Part shown: piece by piece, positions 10,766 to 23,700 of the stretch
How the letters are laid out: each line of letters opens with the position of its first letter
How positions within the stretch are numbered: the stretch's first letter is position 1
Source of the DNA: Conoideocrella luteorostrata
Lineage: Eukaryota; Ascomycota; Sordariomycetes; Hypocreales; Clavicipitaceae
Direction: 5' to 3'
DNA: 64,000 bases
NCBI GenBank assembly: GCA_032433595.1
Contig: JASWJB010000114.1
Location: 54,151 to 118,150 of the forward strand
The notes under the pieces: generated by a model
Seen by the model: only the letters and a program-made list of their open reading frames with translations
What the model was told of the DNA's origin: nothing
Database searches by the model: none
Translations under genes and position numbers: made by a program

Positions 10766-12955
10766 TGCGCATCTCGTCACTGGCTCCCAATTGCCAGGGC
10801 GTGCAAGAGACATTCGCCGGCTAATTGCAACACCGCCACAGGATAAGCCCTGCCATCCTAGCGAAATGAGGCCTCGACTCGTACAGCTACGGGCAGCCGG
10901 AATGAGAAACGTGGCAGGCTGGGATTGAAGGCCGCTGGGCCATGCCGACACCCAAGCATTTGAATGAATTCTTATGAAGAACTCGCATCTTCAACATCAA
11001 AGTACACGAAGACGAAGAGAATCAAGCTACATTTAATTAAGCTTTTGTATAGCCCTAGCTAGTTGCGATGCTATGCTTTCTCTAGCCCATAAATAGCTAC
11101 TTTGCAGCACAATGCAGTAACTGGGCCCAACTTTGTTGTAGTTATCAGTATGGAGTACAATGAATAAGACGGATCAGTCCTCGAACAACCCACAATCTCC
11201 ACGCAAGAAACAACTCACCAGTACCAGGCGATACAGTGCCATGCGATGCCTAGCCCGCTTTTATGTGGTTTCCGTCGTGATCCATTGAACTAACTAGGGC
11301 CAGGAACAAATCGCAAATCATAGCTTGGCAAGGGCAAGGGCAAGGGCACGACCTCGCGCAAATTGGGTATTTATTTAGAATCTAACAAACTCACTGCAAT
11401 CCGCTTCGGCATTGTGGGCACAAGGCACGAGCATGAGCAAGAGCGAGGCGGAGGTACGGCCGAAGGCGGGTAGAGCATAAGCAAGCACCTACCAAGTAGG
11501 CACTTAGGTAGTTATTAGGGGTATTGGCCAGACAGAGACTTGATAAGCAGGCAGGTACGAACTTATAACGACTACTTCATCATAACCGAAGTACGCAGTA
11601 GTTAATTACTGTATACGGAGTAAATGGGTACCGAATACTTAGTAGGTAAGTCCTGAACATAGCAGCGTACTCCGTATGCAGGTTGGGGGTCTCGGATGGC
11701 TTGTCTTGTCTGTGGCGGTCAATCAACCTGCTTAAAGCACTTAAGTAGGCCGGACTATTATTCCAGGATACTGCTTTTGCAGCTGGGAATTGCACCTGAT
11801 GGGGGCGATGCATTGGGTTCTGCATCCGTACCGGAATACTGTACCCAAGACACAAAATTGCAAGGCATACAGTAGTAGGAGTACGGTACTTGGTAGCCGT
11901 TGAATAAAGCCCGCAACGTGTAGCATGATGTTGCGCCGCAGCGGATGCCATCGAGCGATACATGGCACCGACTTGCAAAAGATTGGACGGAAACGACTTG
12001 TGTAAATTGCCTGCAGTATGGTGGTGGTGCGGCACACAAAGAAAGGAGGACGTGGTCGATCAAGGTGCTCGCGGCTTCAGGTCACGGGGCCATGGTCTCA
12101 ATATTCGAGGAAAGGTAAGGGCACGGTACCTAGAACCGGCTCTATTCCTGCAGCCTTGAGCAGCACGGTCCCCGGTATAGTGCACCGCACCACAATCAGA
12201 GCGTTGACGGAACATAAAATGTTTCTCAATGGTACCCATACACAGGCAATATACTTCCGCACATTCGAGGGGGCTAGAAGCCTCAGCGCCACGAGCACTT
12301 CCGGAGCGGCTTGCCCCAGTGCGGTAACCCTTGCCAGAACGGAACGTTGAACCAGATCGGACAATGAAGGCCACCGAGGCGCCAACCTGTAGCTGCAATT
12401 TCGCTGAGCAGCACCCAACTACGGAGTGTGTAGCACCCACCAGACCAAACCTCACAAAATCCTGTTCCAGTGCCCGACCGCTTCACCAACCGGCCCGAAG
12501 CACCATAGCGCCCAACAAGTGCGGTTCCGGCTGGTTGGTCAGATTCTCCTTGTCCACCACTCGACTCGCGACCAGGTACCCAACGGGATGCATTAGAATC
12601 AGCTGGAAGCATCCCAGGTGCCCTTCTCTCGCATCGTCACCGTTGTTTTATTTCACATCTCACTTGTTATATTGCATCGCACCAGATTCGCCGACCGCGC
12701 GCTGCGCTGTGTGACGCATTTTCTCCTATCTGCTCTTCAGCCGGTTCCCTCTCTCCCCCAAACGCCGCAAACCCGTTTCTCGACTCTGTTCCGTCACGTC
12801 TGCTTCATCCGAATGCCCAACAGGATCTCAACACCGACGACCTAGCTCTACAGCCCAGTACATGATCCGGCTCACCGAGCCCATCTTCTTTCATTCCCTC
12901 CGTCTCGACCGCCGGAGCCGTTCATTGCCCGGCGCCGTGACATAGAACCGCCGCC
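10766..12955. other. Intergenic region and leader of the SAPS gene
   Basis: No gene is supported. Two TACTCCGTA-family words occur (11614 and 11668). A short GGGCAA tandem lies near 11328-11346. From about 12620 to 12790 the sequence becomes pyrimidine-rich, as expected for a fungal promoter and 5' leader ahead of the ATG at 12956. Several ORFs on the minus strand (11580-12612) overlap one another in different frames and look like chance. Confidence 0.55.
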
Positions 12956-15900
12956 ATGTTCTGGAGATTTGGCGGTTACGCCAACATCTCCACAATCGAC
13001 ACAATTCTCGATAAACCCGACTTCACCCTCGAGGAGCTTCTTGACGAGAGCGACCTGATCCAGGAGCTTAAGCAGCACAACTCCAAGCTTATCGAGTATC
13101 TCCGCGAGGATAAAATTCTCGAGAAGCTGCTAGAATATGTTGTCGCTCCGAAACTCGAAGTCTTCACCACGCCCGACGACCCCACCGACGACGAAGCAAA
13201 GGGAAAAGGTCGCCTGCTGCCTTTCTCTCGCCCGCGTGCGTCGTCTCGCGCCACTGATGATGCCGACAGTGACGAGGAAGAGCAGGAGAAGAGGCGTAAT
13301 AGATACGCCCTCGTTGCCTCTGAGGTCTTGAGCTCCGATACTTGGTCTATCTACGAGGCCCTTGCCGAGAACCGGCAGCTGATCCGCAAGTTCTGGCAAT
13401 TCCTCGACGCGCCTGCCCCCCTTGATCCTCTTCAGGCGAGCTACTTCACCAAAGTCAATGAGTCTCTTTTTGAGAAGAAGACAGACGACATGATGGAGTT
13501 GTTTAGGACCATCCCCAATGTGGTTCCGGAGCTCCTTAAACATGTTGAATGTCCAATGATTATGGATCTGCTGCTCAAGATCATTGCTTTGGATCGCAAT
13601 GAAGGTGGTCAAGGCATTGTGGAGGTTCGTGACGACCCGTATCGCTCTACCGATATCAAATGCCACGCTTCTAACTAACCTCATTCTGCATATAGTGGCT
13701 CTACTCCAAAAACATCATCCCTACGCTCCTTTCATCCCTGGACCCTTCCCACAGCTGGGTTGTGCAGACAGCTGCTGGTGACTTCATCAAGGCCATCATT
13801 ACTATATCAGCGAATGCATCCCAGAACGAACAGCAATGCATCGGCCCCAACGAACTTACACGACAGCTCGTATCACAACCTTGTGCCGAGCAACTCATTG
13901 GTTATATGCTTGGAGGAGGCAATCCTCTTACTGTCGGTGTCGGAATTGTCATTGAAGTTATTAGAAAAAATAACTCGGATTACGACCCTGATGTAGGGGC
14001 CGAGGTCAACACTGTGCCGTCGAGTCGAGACCCCATCTACCTGGGAACCTTACTACGACTTTTCGCCCAGAACGTGCCCAAGTTCATGAGTCTCATTATG
14101 AATGGGCCTTCAAAGAACGGGGCGCTTGAATCTACTTTTGGAGAGAAGCTGGAGCCCCTTGGCTTCGATCGATTCAAAACTTGCGAATTGATGGCTGAGC
14201 TGTTGCATTGCAGCAATATGGGACTTCTCAACGAAGTTGGATCTGAGCAGCTTATAGCAACCAGAGATTCCGAACGCCATCGGTTACGAGTTGAAGGAAA
14301 ATTGGGCCCTATGAGAGAAGAAGACCCGGCTGCGGAAGATTTAACCATGCGAATGTCTCATGGCGCGCAAGACGAGGGCCGACGATTGGAAGTCACGAAT
14401 GCTGATGATGATGGCTTCGAAGAGGTCGAGCCAAGCAAGGAAATGAGTGAAGATACCTCACACGAATTCGTTAAGGCTGAAGACGATATCGCCGCCGCCC
14501 CTCCCGCCTCGTTCCTCGAAAAGGACGAAGATGACTTTGTTGACGAACCACTCAGCTCCCCTCGGCTTTCTGTCGGGGCTGATAAGATTAATGAACAGCG
14601 CTTCGAGGACCCAGACCTCGTCGTTGCGCCGTTATCGCCTAGCAAGGCTAAGCCTAGTGAAGCTTTCAAGCCTGAAGAGCCGAATAGCACGAGTGACAGA
14701 GAAATAACTCAAATAAGTCACCTGGACTCGGCTACCAAGGAACTTGACGAACATCTCAAGCTGCCCGAGAATGCAACTATTCTTTCTCTTTCTACTGCGC
14801 CTGTTCCTGAAGCAAATCCTATTAGTGCTTCCTTGGATCCCAACGAGTTACGAGAACAAAACCAACACGCTGGATTGTCTCCACACCCAGAAGACTTGCC
14901 AGCGCCACTGTTTTCGTCGTCAAATGTGAGCCCGTCAACAACGGAGCAGAGCATAGAAGGTGCTAATACCACTGTGGCCGATGCGCCGACAGTGGGAGAC
15001 ACCTCAGTGAAGGACACCGCTAACACAGAAGACTCTCTACTTGCCCATGAAGAGCCACAGTTGGAGGCGACCCTACCGCTGGAACCTGTCGTTGGAGATT
15101 ATTTGAAAATGCAGTTTGTCGAGCATCGTGTGGTGCCTGCGATCCTGGTAAGTATCATCTAGCATTTTATACCATTTTTTTTATGAACAACTGACATTGG
15201 ATAGTCTTTCTTCTTCGCCTACCCCTGGAACAATTTCCTGCATAATGTCGTCTATGATATTGTGCAACAGGTTTTCAATGGTCCTATGGATCGTGGCTAC
15301 AACCCCACCTTGGCCGTTTCTCTGTTCGAGGCAGCCGACATCACCACAGCTATTATCAACGGCCAACAGGCCAGCGATGAGTCACAGGCCAAGACCAAGA
15401 CTCGTATGGGGTACATGGGCCACTTGACTCTCATTGCTGAGGAGGTTGTCAAGTTTACTGAACGGCATCCTCCGGAGCTGTTGTCTGAAATGGTCCTGGA
15501 TAAGGTGATGAGCCAAGAATGGATCAACTACGTTGAAGGTGCGCTTGCAGAAACACGTGAGCGAGACAATGCCATTCTGGGAGGAATTCGTCCAGAAGTC
15601 GCTCTTGGTCATCGCGCAAGCATCGGGAGCGGGAGTGGCCTGGGCGGCGTTGGGTTGTCGGGTCTTGGGGGCCAATCAACAACCGGATCCAATGCGTTGG
15701 CGGACGCTGGTTTAAATGGGGGTATAGAGCTCAACGAAGGTAGCAGCAATGGCATTGGTCCCTTTGCAATCAGCGCCGGAACCTTAATGTCAGGCTTCGG
15801 AAGCAGCAGCGATGAAGAAGATGATGAAGGGGATGTCGAGGAGGAAGACGTTAACTCTGAGGTAAGTGGTGATTCATTTGACGATCGAAGCACTGGGTCT

Positions 15901-16140
15901 CCTAAGGTAGCTGCGAATGCAAATTTTGAGCCTGCAGCAGATGTTATCATGACTTCACCGGAGCCCCTGAAAACAGAGTCGGAGGACACCGTCGTGGAAA
16001 TTCATGCGGCACTGGGTTCACCTGTGCAATTTGCTGCACGACTGGATCACGACGAGATTATAGGAGAAGGCTCGTCACCTGAGCGCTGGCCCGTCAACGA
16101 TGACGGCGAGCATGCAGCAGGGCCGTCTATACCATCATAG
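12956..16140 (+). CDS. ekc1: SAPS-domain Sit4/PP6 phosphatase-associated protein
   Basis: SAPS proteins are regulatory subunits of Sit4/PP6-type phosphatases and direct them in cell-cycle and nutrient signalling. There are three exons: 12956-13624, 13696-15147 and 15205-16140. Intron 1 (71 bp) has donor GTTCGT and a CTAAC branch. Intron 2 (57 bp) has donor GTAAGT. Both are phase 0, and the total is 1018 aa. The N-terminus MFWRFGGYANISTIDTILDK is the family hallmark. The junction of exons 1 and 2 restores GIVEWLYSKNIIPTLLSSLD, and the next blocks (ELMAELLHCSNMGLLNEVGS and SFFFAYPWNNFLHNVVYDIV) are typical SAPS. The middle (about residues 440-690) is an acidic Ser/Pro-rich insertion, and exon 3 ends in another acidic region. 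A strong in-frame donor (GTAAGT at 15862) inside exon 3 raises the possibility of alternative splicing to the ORF at 16711. The 3' boundary is therefore the least certain part. Confidence 0.9.
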
Positions 16141-16710
16141 AATGTGGCTTTAGACTCTTGTCTTCGAGGTTTGGCAAGTGCGAACTTTGGAACTACAACA
16201 AGTCATGTAACAGATAAAGAGGAAGTGGGAGTGGCAGGATCAGAGGCATTCGGGCACTATGATGTCGATGATCTCATGCTACTCCTTGCTGGAACAAAGA
16301 TTTAATTGTCATACTTTAGGCGCAGTGGGGCATTAGACATGTGTATAGGTGGTGCGGAAATGAGACACGATATAACGGCGCATATAGACGCATTGGCATA
16401 AATTCATGTACGATGGGCAAATGCGGGGGGGCTATAAAGACGAGCAACGAGGCAAGGGCCATGGCGAAACAGAAAGAGCGAAAGAACAAAAAAACAAGAA
16501 ACTAAGAGACAAGTGGTCCAAGGCAACAAAACAAACAACATTGGCCCACCTACAACAAGTCAGTGGGCGATGGGATTATATTGTGACGCCAATCTGCAGT
16601 CACAGCTACCTCTACGCAACCCAGCTTGCTTCAATCCGTCTTGGCTGTCATGAAGTGTGGGAATTTTTGGTGCTGATGTCAAAAATGTGTTTAGTTCCGG
16701 TCTTATACAG
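16141..16710. other. Segment between SAPS stop and downstream acidic ORF
   Basis: The SAPS frame stays open for 46 more codons after the TAG at 16138-16140, to a TAA near 16279. The rest is gene-free. It is either 3' UTR or, if the ORF at 16711 belongs to the SAPS gene, part of a long intron. TTATACAG (16703-16710) and GTGTTTAG (16687-16694) are both usable acceptors for that ORF. Confidence 0.5.
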
Positions 16711-17411
16711 ATCCCCTCAACAATAGCGGCAATTCCATGAATCCGCCGTCAATTCCTCCTCCACCACCACCACCGCCACCACCGCTGAACATTCCTCCCT
16801 CAAGGGCCCGACTTCAACTGGCAGCTCGACTGGCAATGCACCAAAAGAGCAATCAATCAGCCCAACCATCTTCAGCAACACTGCATCATGATGTAGACGA
16901 CGACGACGACGATAATACACTGGATCCTTTCAGAGACGGCGATGACGATGATATTGACGACGATGACGACATAGATGCGGATGTTGCCCAAGACGGCGGT
17001 CGTGGATCATGGTGGAGAAGCATGGTCAGTAGAAAGAGCAATAATGATGACTCAGACGGAGGGGATGAGGATGAGGACGAGTTTGGGGAGTTTCACATGG
17101 CGGGGGGAGAGAAAGGCGACGGGACAGTGAATGCAGACAATCTAGTTCTGAGGCCCTTACCAGTCAACCCTGCGAAAGAAAGCAGCAGAGGTCTTAGCGG
17201 CCTTTGGCCGTTCGGTTCGAGGAGTGACAACAAATCAAAGAGGGAGGATGAAAAAGAAGGGCTGAAAGACGAAGATGTCACATTTACGGAGAAGAAAGGA
17301 GAAGACAGTAAAGCAGTCGAGGTGAAGGAAGCCACCAGCAGGACGAGCATTGAAGAGCCAGACGAGGAAGAAGTGGTAGTTGGTGTGGCCATGGATACCA
17401 AGAAGGTCTAG
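16711..17411 (+). CDS. Acidic proline-rich ORF, possible C-terminal exon of the SAPS protein
   Basis: The frame is open from 16695. A stand-alone start would be the ATG at 16737 (224 aa, MNPPSIPP then ten prolines). Next come PSRARLQLAARLAMHQ, long aspartate runs, GRGSWWRSMV, an acidic DEFGEF block, LRPLPVNPAKESSRG and LSGLWPFGSR, ending in a Lys/Glu-rich tail with RTSIEEPDEEEVVV. The composition resembles the acidic C-terminal tails I associate with filamentous-fungal SAPS proteins, and a splice acceptor sits immediately before 16711. I therefore think it more likely a last exon than an independent gene, but no short intron joins it in frame to the SAPS stop region. The 15862 donor with the 16694 acceptor would be in frame, but the 833-bp intron would remove acidic sequence. 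The joining is inference. Confidence 0.45.
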
Positions 17412-19668
17412 AAGCAAGTATGGAGGGCATTTCTATTGGTACGGGACAGAGTTTGACAGGTCTGTTTGAATGCGCTCATGGATGGGACATTGGTCGGTTG
17501 CGAAATGGGACAATACAATGTAATATTATGATGGGTTTGTTTGCTGTTTCACTTTTTGACTAGATCCCGCAGTTATGTAAATTACCATATAAGCAGCAGT
17601 GGGAATTGTTGAACAGTTAGGCTTGGTCATCAATACGTGCTTAGAGACATCTTTCGGTTGGGCCAGCTGGGTTGATTCAACCGATGAGGATTTGGAGGAC
17701 AGAATGACGACTCTTTCCCGTTCGAACGCGGCCAATGCAAATTCCCATCACCGATGTGTAGAGCCGACGTGTATGACTCTGGCCGCGTCGCACGCCTCGT
17801 GAACTTGTCTACGAAATCTGGAGGACAGCTGCCGCTTCATCAGGAGCCGCCATAACAAAGTCTCCATTGAGATGCATGGCAAGATTGTGTAAATAATTAC
17901 TATTACAATGACCGAACGAGCCGGGTATTTCGACTGCTCCAAATCCTTCAATTATTGGTGCAGTGGGTGTTAGATTGAGTCATGATTGGTAAGACGGCAC
18001 GCCAACATGACAGAATAAAGACAGCTTGCTGGTTGGATGTTTGCACGCCAAGGCACCAGCGTCTTGAAACAGCAGCTGCCCACTGTTCAAACTCATACGA
18101 ACTGGGCACCAACAGTAAGATTTTGTGGCAGGCGACAAACAAAATTACATCATGTCAGCAAACCGAATCGCCCGCCTGGCGATGATGAAGGATTTGGGGG
18201 CGAGCGGGCTAGGTTGATGATCCAACACGAGGCCGGGAGGCCCCCTCCCCCCCCACCGTTCGAGCATCCAGTCAGCTTATTCCAAAACGAACAATGCCGG
18301 TGTTGGTGCTGGCGAGAAGCTTGGTATTGTGTTGTGCAGTGCTAGTGCCTAGCTGTGCGAATAAGGCGAGAGGGGAGAACAAAAAAAATAGTAATATTCG
18401 GAGACTGTACGGAGTACAATAGGACGAGATAAGAGATGGACACAGACGAAGCGTGCGGAAGACCTACGTGCGCAACCGGCAGGCCGGTATTAATAGTCTT
18501 GTAAAATGAATAGATGGACCACGATGCTAATTTTGTCTGCGGTTTTTCTTTTCTTCGTATTGCTCTGGTTCTGGCATCAAATCCACCTATCTGCTCCGTA
18601 CTTTGGTGGGTATCAATCAACTGGATTGTCTATTTCGCAGCACAGCACCTGTTGCATGAGAGAGGCCTATTATCAATAGCAATGGCATGGGGAACCTGCA
18701 CAGCATAGGACCTGCTCGACGTCTGTGCGAGCATCTGGCTTCTGGGCGATTATTCCGCGCGAGGCATCCTCTTGGGCTGGGACTTGCTAGGGCCATGCAT
18801 GGTGTGGACAAAAGCCTTCTAATACTGCGATACTGCGGAACGGTTGTAGGGGGATCCTCACGAACGGTGGTTCTAATTGGGTGATGCCCTTGTCGATCTG
18901 GGATATTTTTGGGTGGCCCCGGTGAAGGAGCGCCGCCATGCCAAGGTGACATCACGGACTGTTGCTTATCCCGTGCGGTCTTCCAGACTCAGCTCGCGAG
19001 ACGTGGCTGTCTGGTCTGTCCTCCCTCAAGCTTCCGAATTCTGCCATTGCCATAGTAATACGGAGTGCCGGGGTCGGATATAGGCACTGCGCTGTATGGG
19101 GCCGTGGTTGCGTTGTGCCAAGTTTATGGGCTACAGACCGCCGGAGGAAACGCCTCTGAGCATTTTTATTTCGGAGTACGGAGTAGATAGTTATTGATTG
19201 TCTCGGACGAAAAGGCGGGACCTTGCCCCGAGCTTTGTAGCCCCAGCCACGCAGAAGCGGCGTCAGGTCAATCAGTCTTCAATCGAAAAACGAAGCTCGG
19301 AAGGGGCAAAGTCACCAGGGCTGTCATCAGATCGACGTGGGATTGGAACCCTGTTGCCCGATAGTGGCGGCTGCTGGTCACTCACGCCACTGGGATTAGA
19401 GCCGGCAATCCTCTGCAGACTACGGAGTTCGAGTACGGAGTAACTAGTTCAGTTCGCTATACCGTTGACTGGAAGCAAAGGCAGAGAGGCTGCGGCAGAG
19501 GCAGAGGCAGACCAGTCTGAAACGGGCTACGGACCACGGACGATTGATGACGGGATGATGTAGTTATAGTCAGTCCCCCAATCACCGTACCGGCCGGTTG
19601 TGTCCCGGTAAGGAAAGGACGAGGAAGGCCACTGTGGCTACCATCAGTATCCTGTATAGTTATATTAC

Positions 19669-19691
19669 TACTCCGTACGGAGGACGGAGTA
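19669..19691. repeat. Compound TACTCCGTA/TACGGAGTA cluster
   Basis: TACTCCGTACGGAG is followed directly by GACGGAGTA, so a word pair is imperfectly duplicated. An 11-bp tandem (AGTTACTAGTA, twice) adjoins it on the right. Confidence 0.75.
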
Positions 19692-20125
19692 GTTACTAGT
19701 AAGTTACTAGTAAGTTAGTCACTTAATAATAGTAAGGAGGCGTAAGGCTAGGTCCGCAAGGGTCCAGCGGAGCGAGAAAGCCACTCACTCACGTTGGCTC
19801 GGCCGACAGCAGAACAAACGGTCCAAAAAACATGGCGGGTGAAATGAAAATAAATTTTCAAAGGTGTCATCTTATTTTGGCACGGCAGCCCTTGGCAGGT
19901 TTTGTCTAGTAATTGCAGAAAGCGTATTGTGTTCCTGCTCGCACTGCACGGCTCGTCCTGGATATGCTGACACACACCTCCAGATGCCCAAACCCAGATC
20001 CCAAGACAGAACGTCATGCAAGCTCGGGGCCGGGATGCGGCCTGGTCGAATCTTACACACCAACAACACATGGCACTTGCTTGCGCCAAGGGTTCGCTGG
20101 GACCCAGCTGGTCGAGATGGCTGTC

Positions 20126-20161
20126 AAGTGGATGAAGTGGATGAAGTGGATGAAGTGGATA
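20126..20161. repeat. 9-bp minisatellite AAGTGGATG, four copies
   Basis: Three exact copies of AAGTGGATG and a fourth with one change lie in the promoter region of the NRPS-like gene. A similar 9-bp unit (ATGGATGGG) occurs at 63294. Confidence 0.9.
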
Positions 20162-20755
20162 ATGGATAGATACCCAACTGCGGAGTAACTAGCAGCCCCG
20201 ACTACGCGGAAGTGCTTATTTTATGACACTCGTGGTGATGGACGGGCCAGACTAGACGGGCAGACTAGACGGGATGGTGGATGGGGATGGGATGTCTGGG
20301 CCAGTCAGTCCTCATGGCACTTCTGCGAGCTCTGGCCTGGTCAATGGGCAACCTGGTAATGATTGTCGTGGCTGCGTGTTAGGAACAGCAGATCAGTTAT
20401 TCATCTAGATTCGAATATAATGTTTCATGACCCTTGGCTTTTTTTCTATATTTCATTCTTGGCCATATTACTCCATGTATCTGCTGCATCTCCCATGAAA
20501 CACCGCGCGCCCGTCCCTGCCTTGTGTAGGTCGATCTTGAACCGTGGGGGGCGAGATTGCCAGTATTAGTATTACCTACGTGCGCGCATGCATGCATGCA
20601 GGCAGGCAGAGACAGGCAGGCAACGCATGACACCTTCCGCGTAACTTGCCAGAGAACAAACGGAGCAGCAAGCAGAAAAGGCACCGGACAAAAAACAAGG
20701 GAGTCTTTGGCTGTGCTACTCGCTGTACGGGGTAGCTTGCAGAGACAGACTGAGG

Positions 20756-23700
20756 ATGACACGAGAGGCTTTGATGCCAGCACAACAACAGTCACCAAAC
20801 ACACAAGCAAACAGCCAGTCAGCTTGGCTGCTTGCCAACATGGACGGCCATGCACATGCGGATGCACTTACATATGGATATGGCTGTGGCCATGGCTATG
20901 CACGATCTCACCCGCGCCGCGCTCACCCTCTCTCACACTCGCAGACGCCCGATGAGCTTCCATTGGTTCCGCCGCTGAACCCGAGCCGCCTGCGAAGCTC
21001 CTCCTCGCCTTTGGCCACCCGCGAGCAACAGCAGCAGCAACAACAACTACAACTACATCTACATCTACAACACTCTGACCTCAGAACACCCGCTGCCCCG
21101 AGATTGCTGCACAGAGAAAGCAAGCTATCTGATTTATTTGAAGACTTGAGCACTGCCCACCGAGAATTGGAAGGATACTTGAACCGCATCTCCATTGGGC
21201 CCGTGGTGCATCCACCTCGGGCTTCCAGTCTGGCGGCTTCCAGCCTGGCGGCATACGACCTTGATGCAGATTCCCAATACGACACATATACTATTGCATC
21301 TTCGCCTTCCTCTTCGCCCGTCTCGGTCGTTTCTCATTCGGCCAGCACGGCAACCTGCGCCAGCAGCGCCAACATAGAAAACTCCTGGCTAAAGACATCG
21401 CCGTCGCCATCGCCTCCGCTATCGCCGTCTCCGTCTCCGTCGCCTTCACCGACACCGTCAGCATCGGCGTCATCGCAACCAGAGCTGGGCTCAGATTCGG
21501 AGTCTGAACCAGAGCCTGAACCAGCAGAACCAGAGTCAGAATCGCCCTCTCCCCAAAAACCCAGAGTTAGTAGCTATGACGAGGATATGCTTACCAGTAT
21601 GACTGTCGACGCGGCGGCCGCTCTCATACTCTCGTCCACTCAGGAAGACTCACGGCCGTCCTCACCTTTGCACTCGCACTCGCTCGCTCCATCAAGCACC
21701 ACCGCCTCGCCCAGACCACAGCCTAAGAGCAATGGTAACACCGCAGCCAATGCCCAGCAGCAGCTGCTAGAAAACCTATTGTTGTCGACCTCAAAGGTCG
21801 GTAGGGTGTGCCTGGTCTCTCCACGGGCAGGTCCGTTTGAGGGTCAGTTCGTCGCACTGATCACCAACGCGGCCGTGCATGTACCCAACAATGAGCACAT
21901 CACATTAATAGACGACTCTGAGCATGAAAGCGCCAGAAAGCTGATACATACATTGAGAACGGCTGTGGCCGAGTGGGGGTCTGAGTCTCGTCCGCCCGAT
22001 GTGTGGGTTATGCTGAAGTCCATGGCCATGGACTCGGAGAACAGGCCGGATGCGAGAAAAGTCCAGACTTGGGTTCAGAATTTGGATGAGGCGAGGGAGG
22101 CTAAGATCATGGGCATGCAAGTGAATAAGCACCGCAGGGCTGGTGGTGGTGGTGGTCGCGGTGGCGACGGCCGGAAAGGACGAATGGAAACGCCACCGAG
22201 ACCTGCGCGGCCTGATTCCTTGGTGAAGCCAATTACTGGAAACAGGTTCTACAGCTACCAGGGTGGTCATGATGATGAGTTGGAACTAATTGACAGCCCC
22301 AAGGAGGAGGAGGAGGAGGATTACTATCCTCTGGCCGTCATGCAGCAGCTCTTTTTCAGGACCTCCATGAATCCAACTGTTGAGATGGCGTCTGGAACCG
22401 GGGAAGAATATCGTTTCAGCCAGAGTATATTGTTGAACATCAAAGGAGATGTTCATTTGGCCGATATCGAAGCTGCTGTCAGCGTTTTGGTATCCAGACA
22501 CTCGATGCTCCGGGCCCGTTTCCGGCTCACGAGCCAAGGGTGGGCACAGGTCATTGCTGCAGAGTCAAGTCGCGCATATAGATTTGAGCACAAGTACATG
22601 AACGACGATGATGACCTGTTGGCTTGCATTGATGAAGCACAAACATCTCTCAACGTGTTCAAGGGACCAGTCTTCGCTGTCAAGCACATCCGAAATGCCA
22701 AAAATGAACAGCTTCTATATCTAGTAGCACATCACTTAGTTGTTGACTTGAAATCATGGCAAATCCTGCTGCACGACTTGGACGAGCTGCTCCGCGAGGG
22801 AACCCTAATTTCTGAGCCATCTATGCCATTCATATACTGGACAGACTACCAAAGCTACGAAAATAGCCAGAGACTGTTTGATCCTACGCTCCCATTCGAA
22901 ATTGGGCCGGCGAACCTGGGATACTGGGGTCTCGAGGGCCAGTCAAACATGTACGGGGATACGGTACACGTCAAATTTTCTCTGCCCCAGACAGCAGCCG
23001 CTTCGCTGCGAAAGAGATGTAACAATGTTTTCCGAACCGAATCGGCAGATATATTCCTCGCAGCCCTGCTGCATTCTTTCCAACAGACTTTCCCAGACCG
23101 AAACTCCCCATCCGTCTGGAAACAAGAACACGGCCGTGACGCTCGCAACAGCGACTTCAATATCGAACAGACTGTTGGGTGGTTCACCTCTCTTAGCCCC
23201 ATTAGTGCTCCCGTTTCTGCCAACTCTGACATGGTGCATCTAATCAAGACGATGAAAGACACGCGAAAAACAGCTCCCTCCAGCAGTGCGGCTTTCTTCC
23301 AGTCCAAATTTTCCACAGACAGCATGCCTGCAACCTCAATACCTCTCGAGGTCATGTTCAGCTGTCTCGAAACCCTTGACCAACTCCAGCGGGATAATGG
23401 CATCTTGGAACCAACTGCCGCCCCGGATCGTGAAGTTCGCTCACTTGCCTCTGACATTGGGCCTGCAATCGGACGGCTGGCCCTGATTGAGGTATCAGTC
23501 GGTGTGGATGATCACGGGGCCAGGATAGAAATACTGTATAATGCCAACTCGAAGCACCAAGATCGCATAGCATCGTGGATTAAAAAATTCGAGAGTTCCA
23601 TCCTGGAAATCATCTCCCGTTTAAGTTCCATGAAGCCCGAGCTCACACTCTCTGATGTACCTCTCCTTGAGACCTCGTACGATAGACTGTCCAAGTTGAC

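Larger units (their letters stand above)
17412..20755. other. Intergenic region upstream of the NRPS-like gene
   Basis: About 3.3 kb holds no supported gene. It contains four exact TACTCCGTA-family words (18408, 19177, 19434, 19669), a C-rich run near 18240-18260, and small tandem repeats (CAGAGG near 19490, an ACGGGCAGACTAG unit near 20257, CATG/CAGG near 20583). The last 200 bases are CA-rich and probably the leader of the NRPS-like gene. Confidence 0.5.

Noticed and set aside
11580..12612. Series of minus-strand ORFs up to 151 aa upstream of the SAPS gene
   Set aside because: Several frames overlap, residue composition is erratic, there is no family signature, and the interval is the expected SAPS promoter.
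16406..16726. 106-codon plus-strand ORF between the SAPS stop and the acidic ORF
   Set aside because: It overlaps the putative acceptor and the downstream ORF in another frame, and has no recognisable features.
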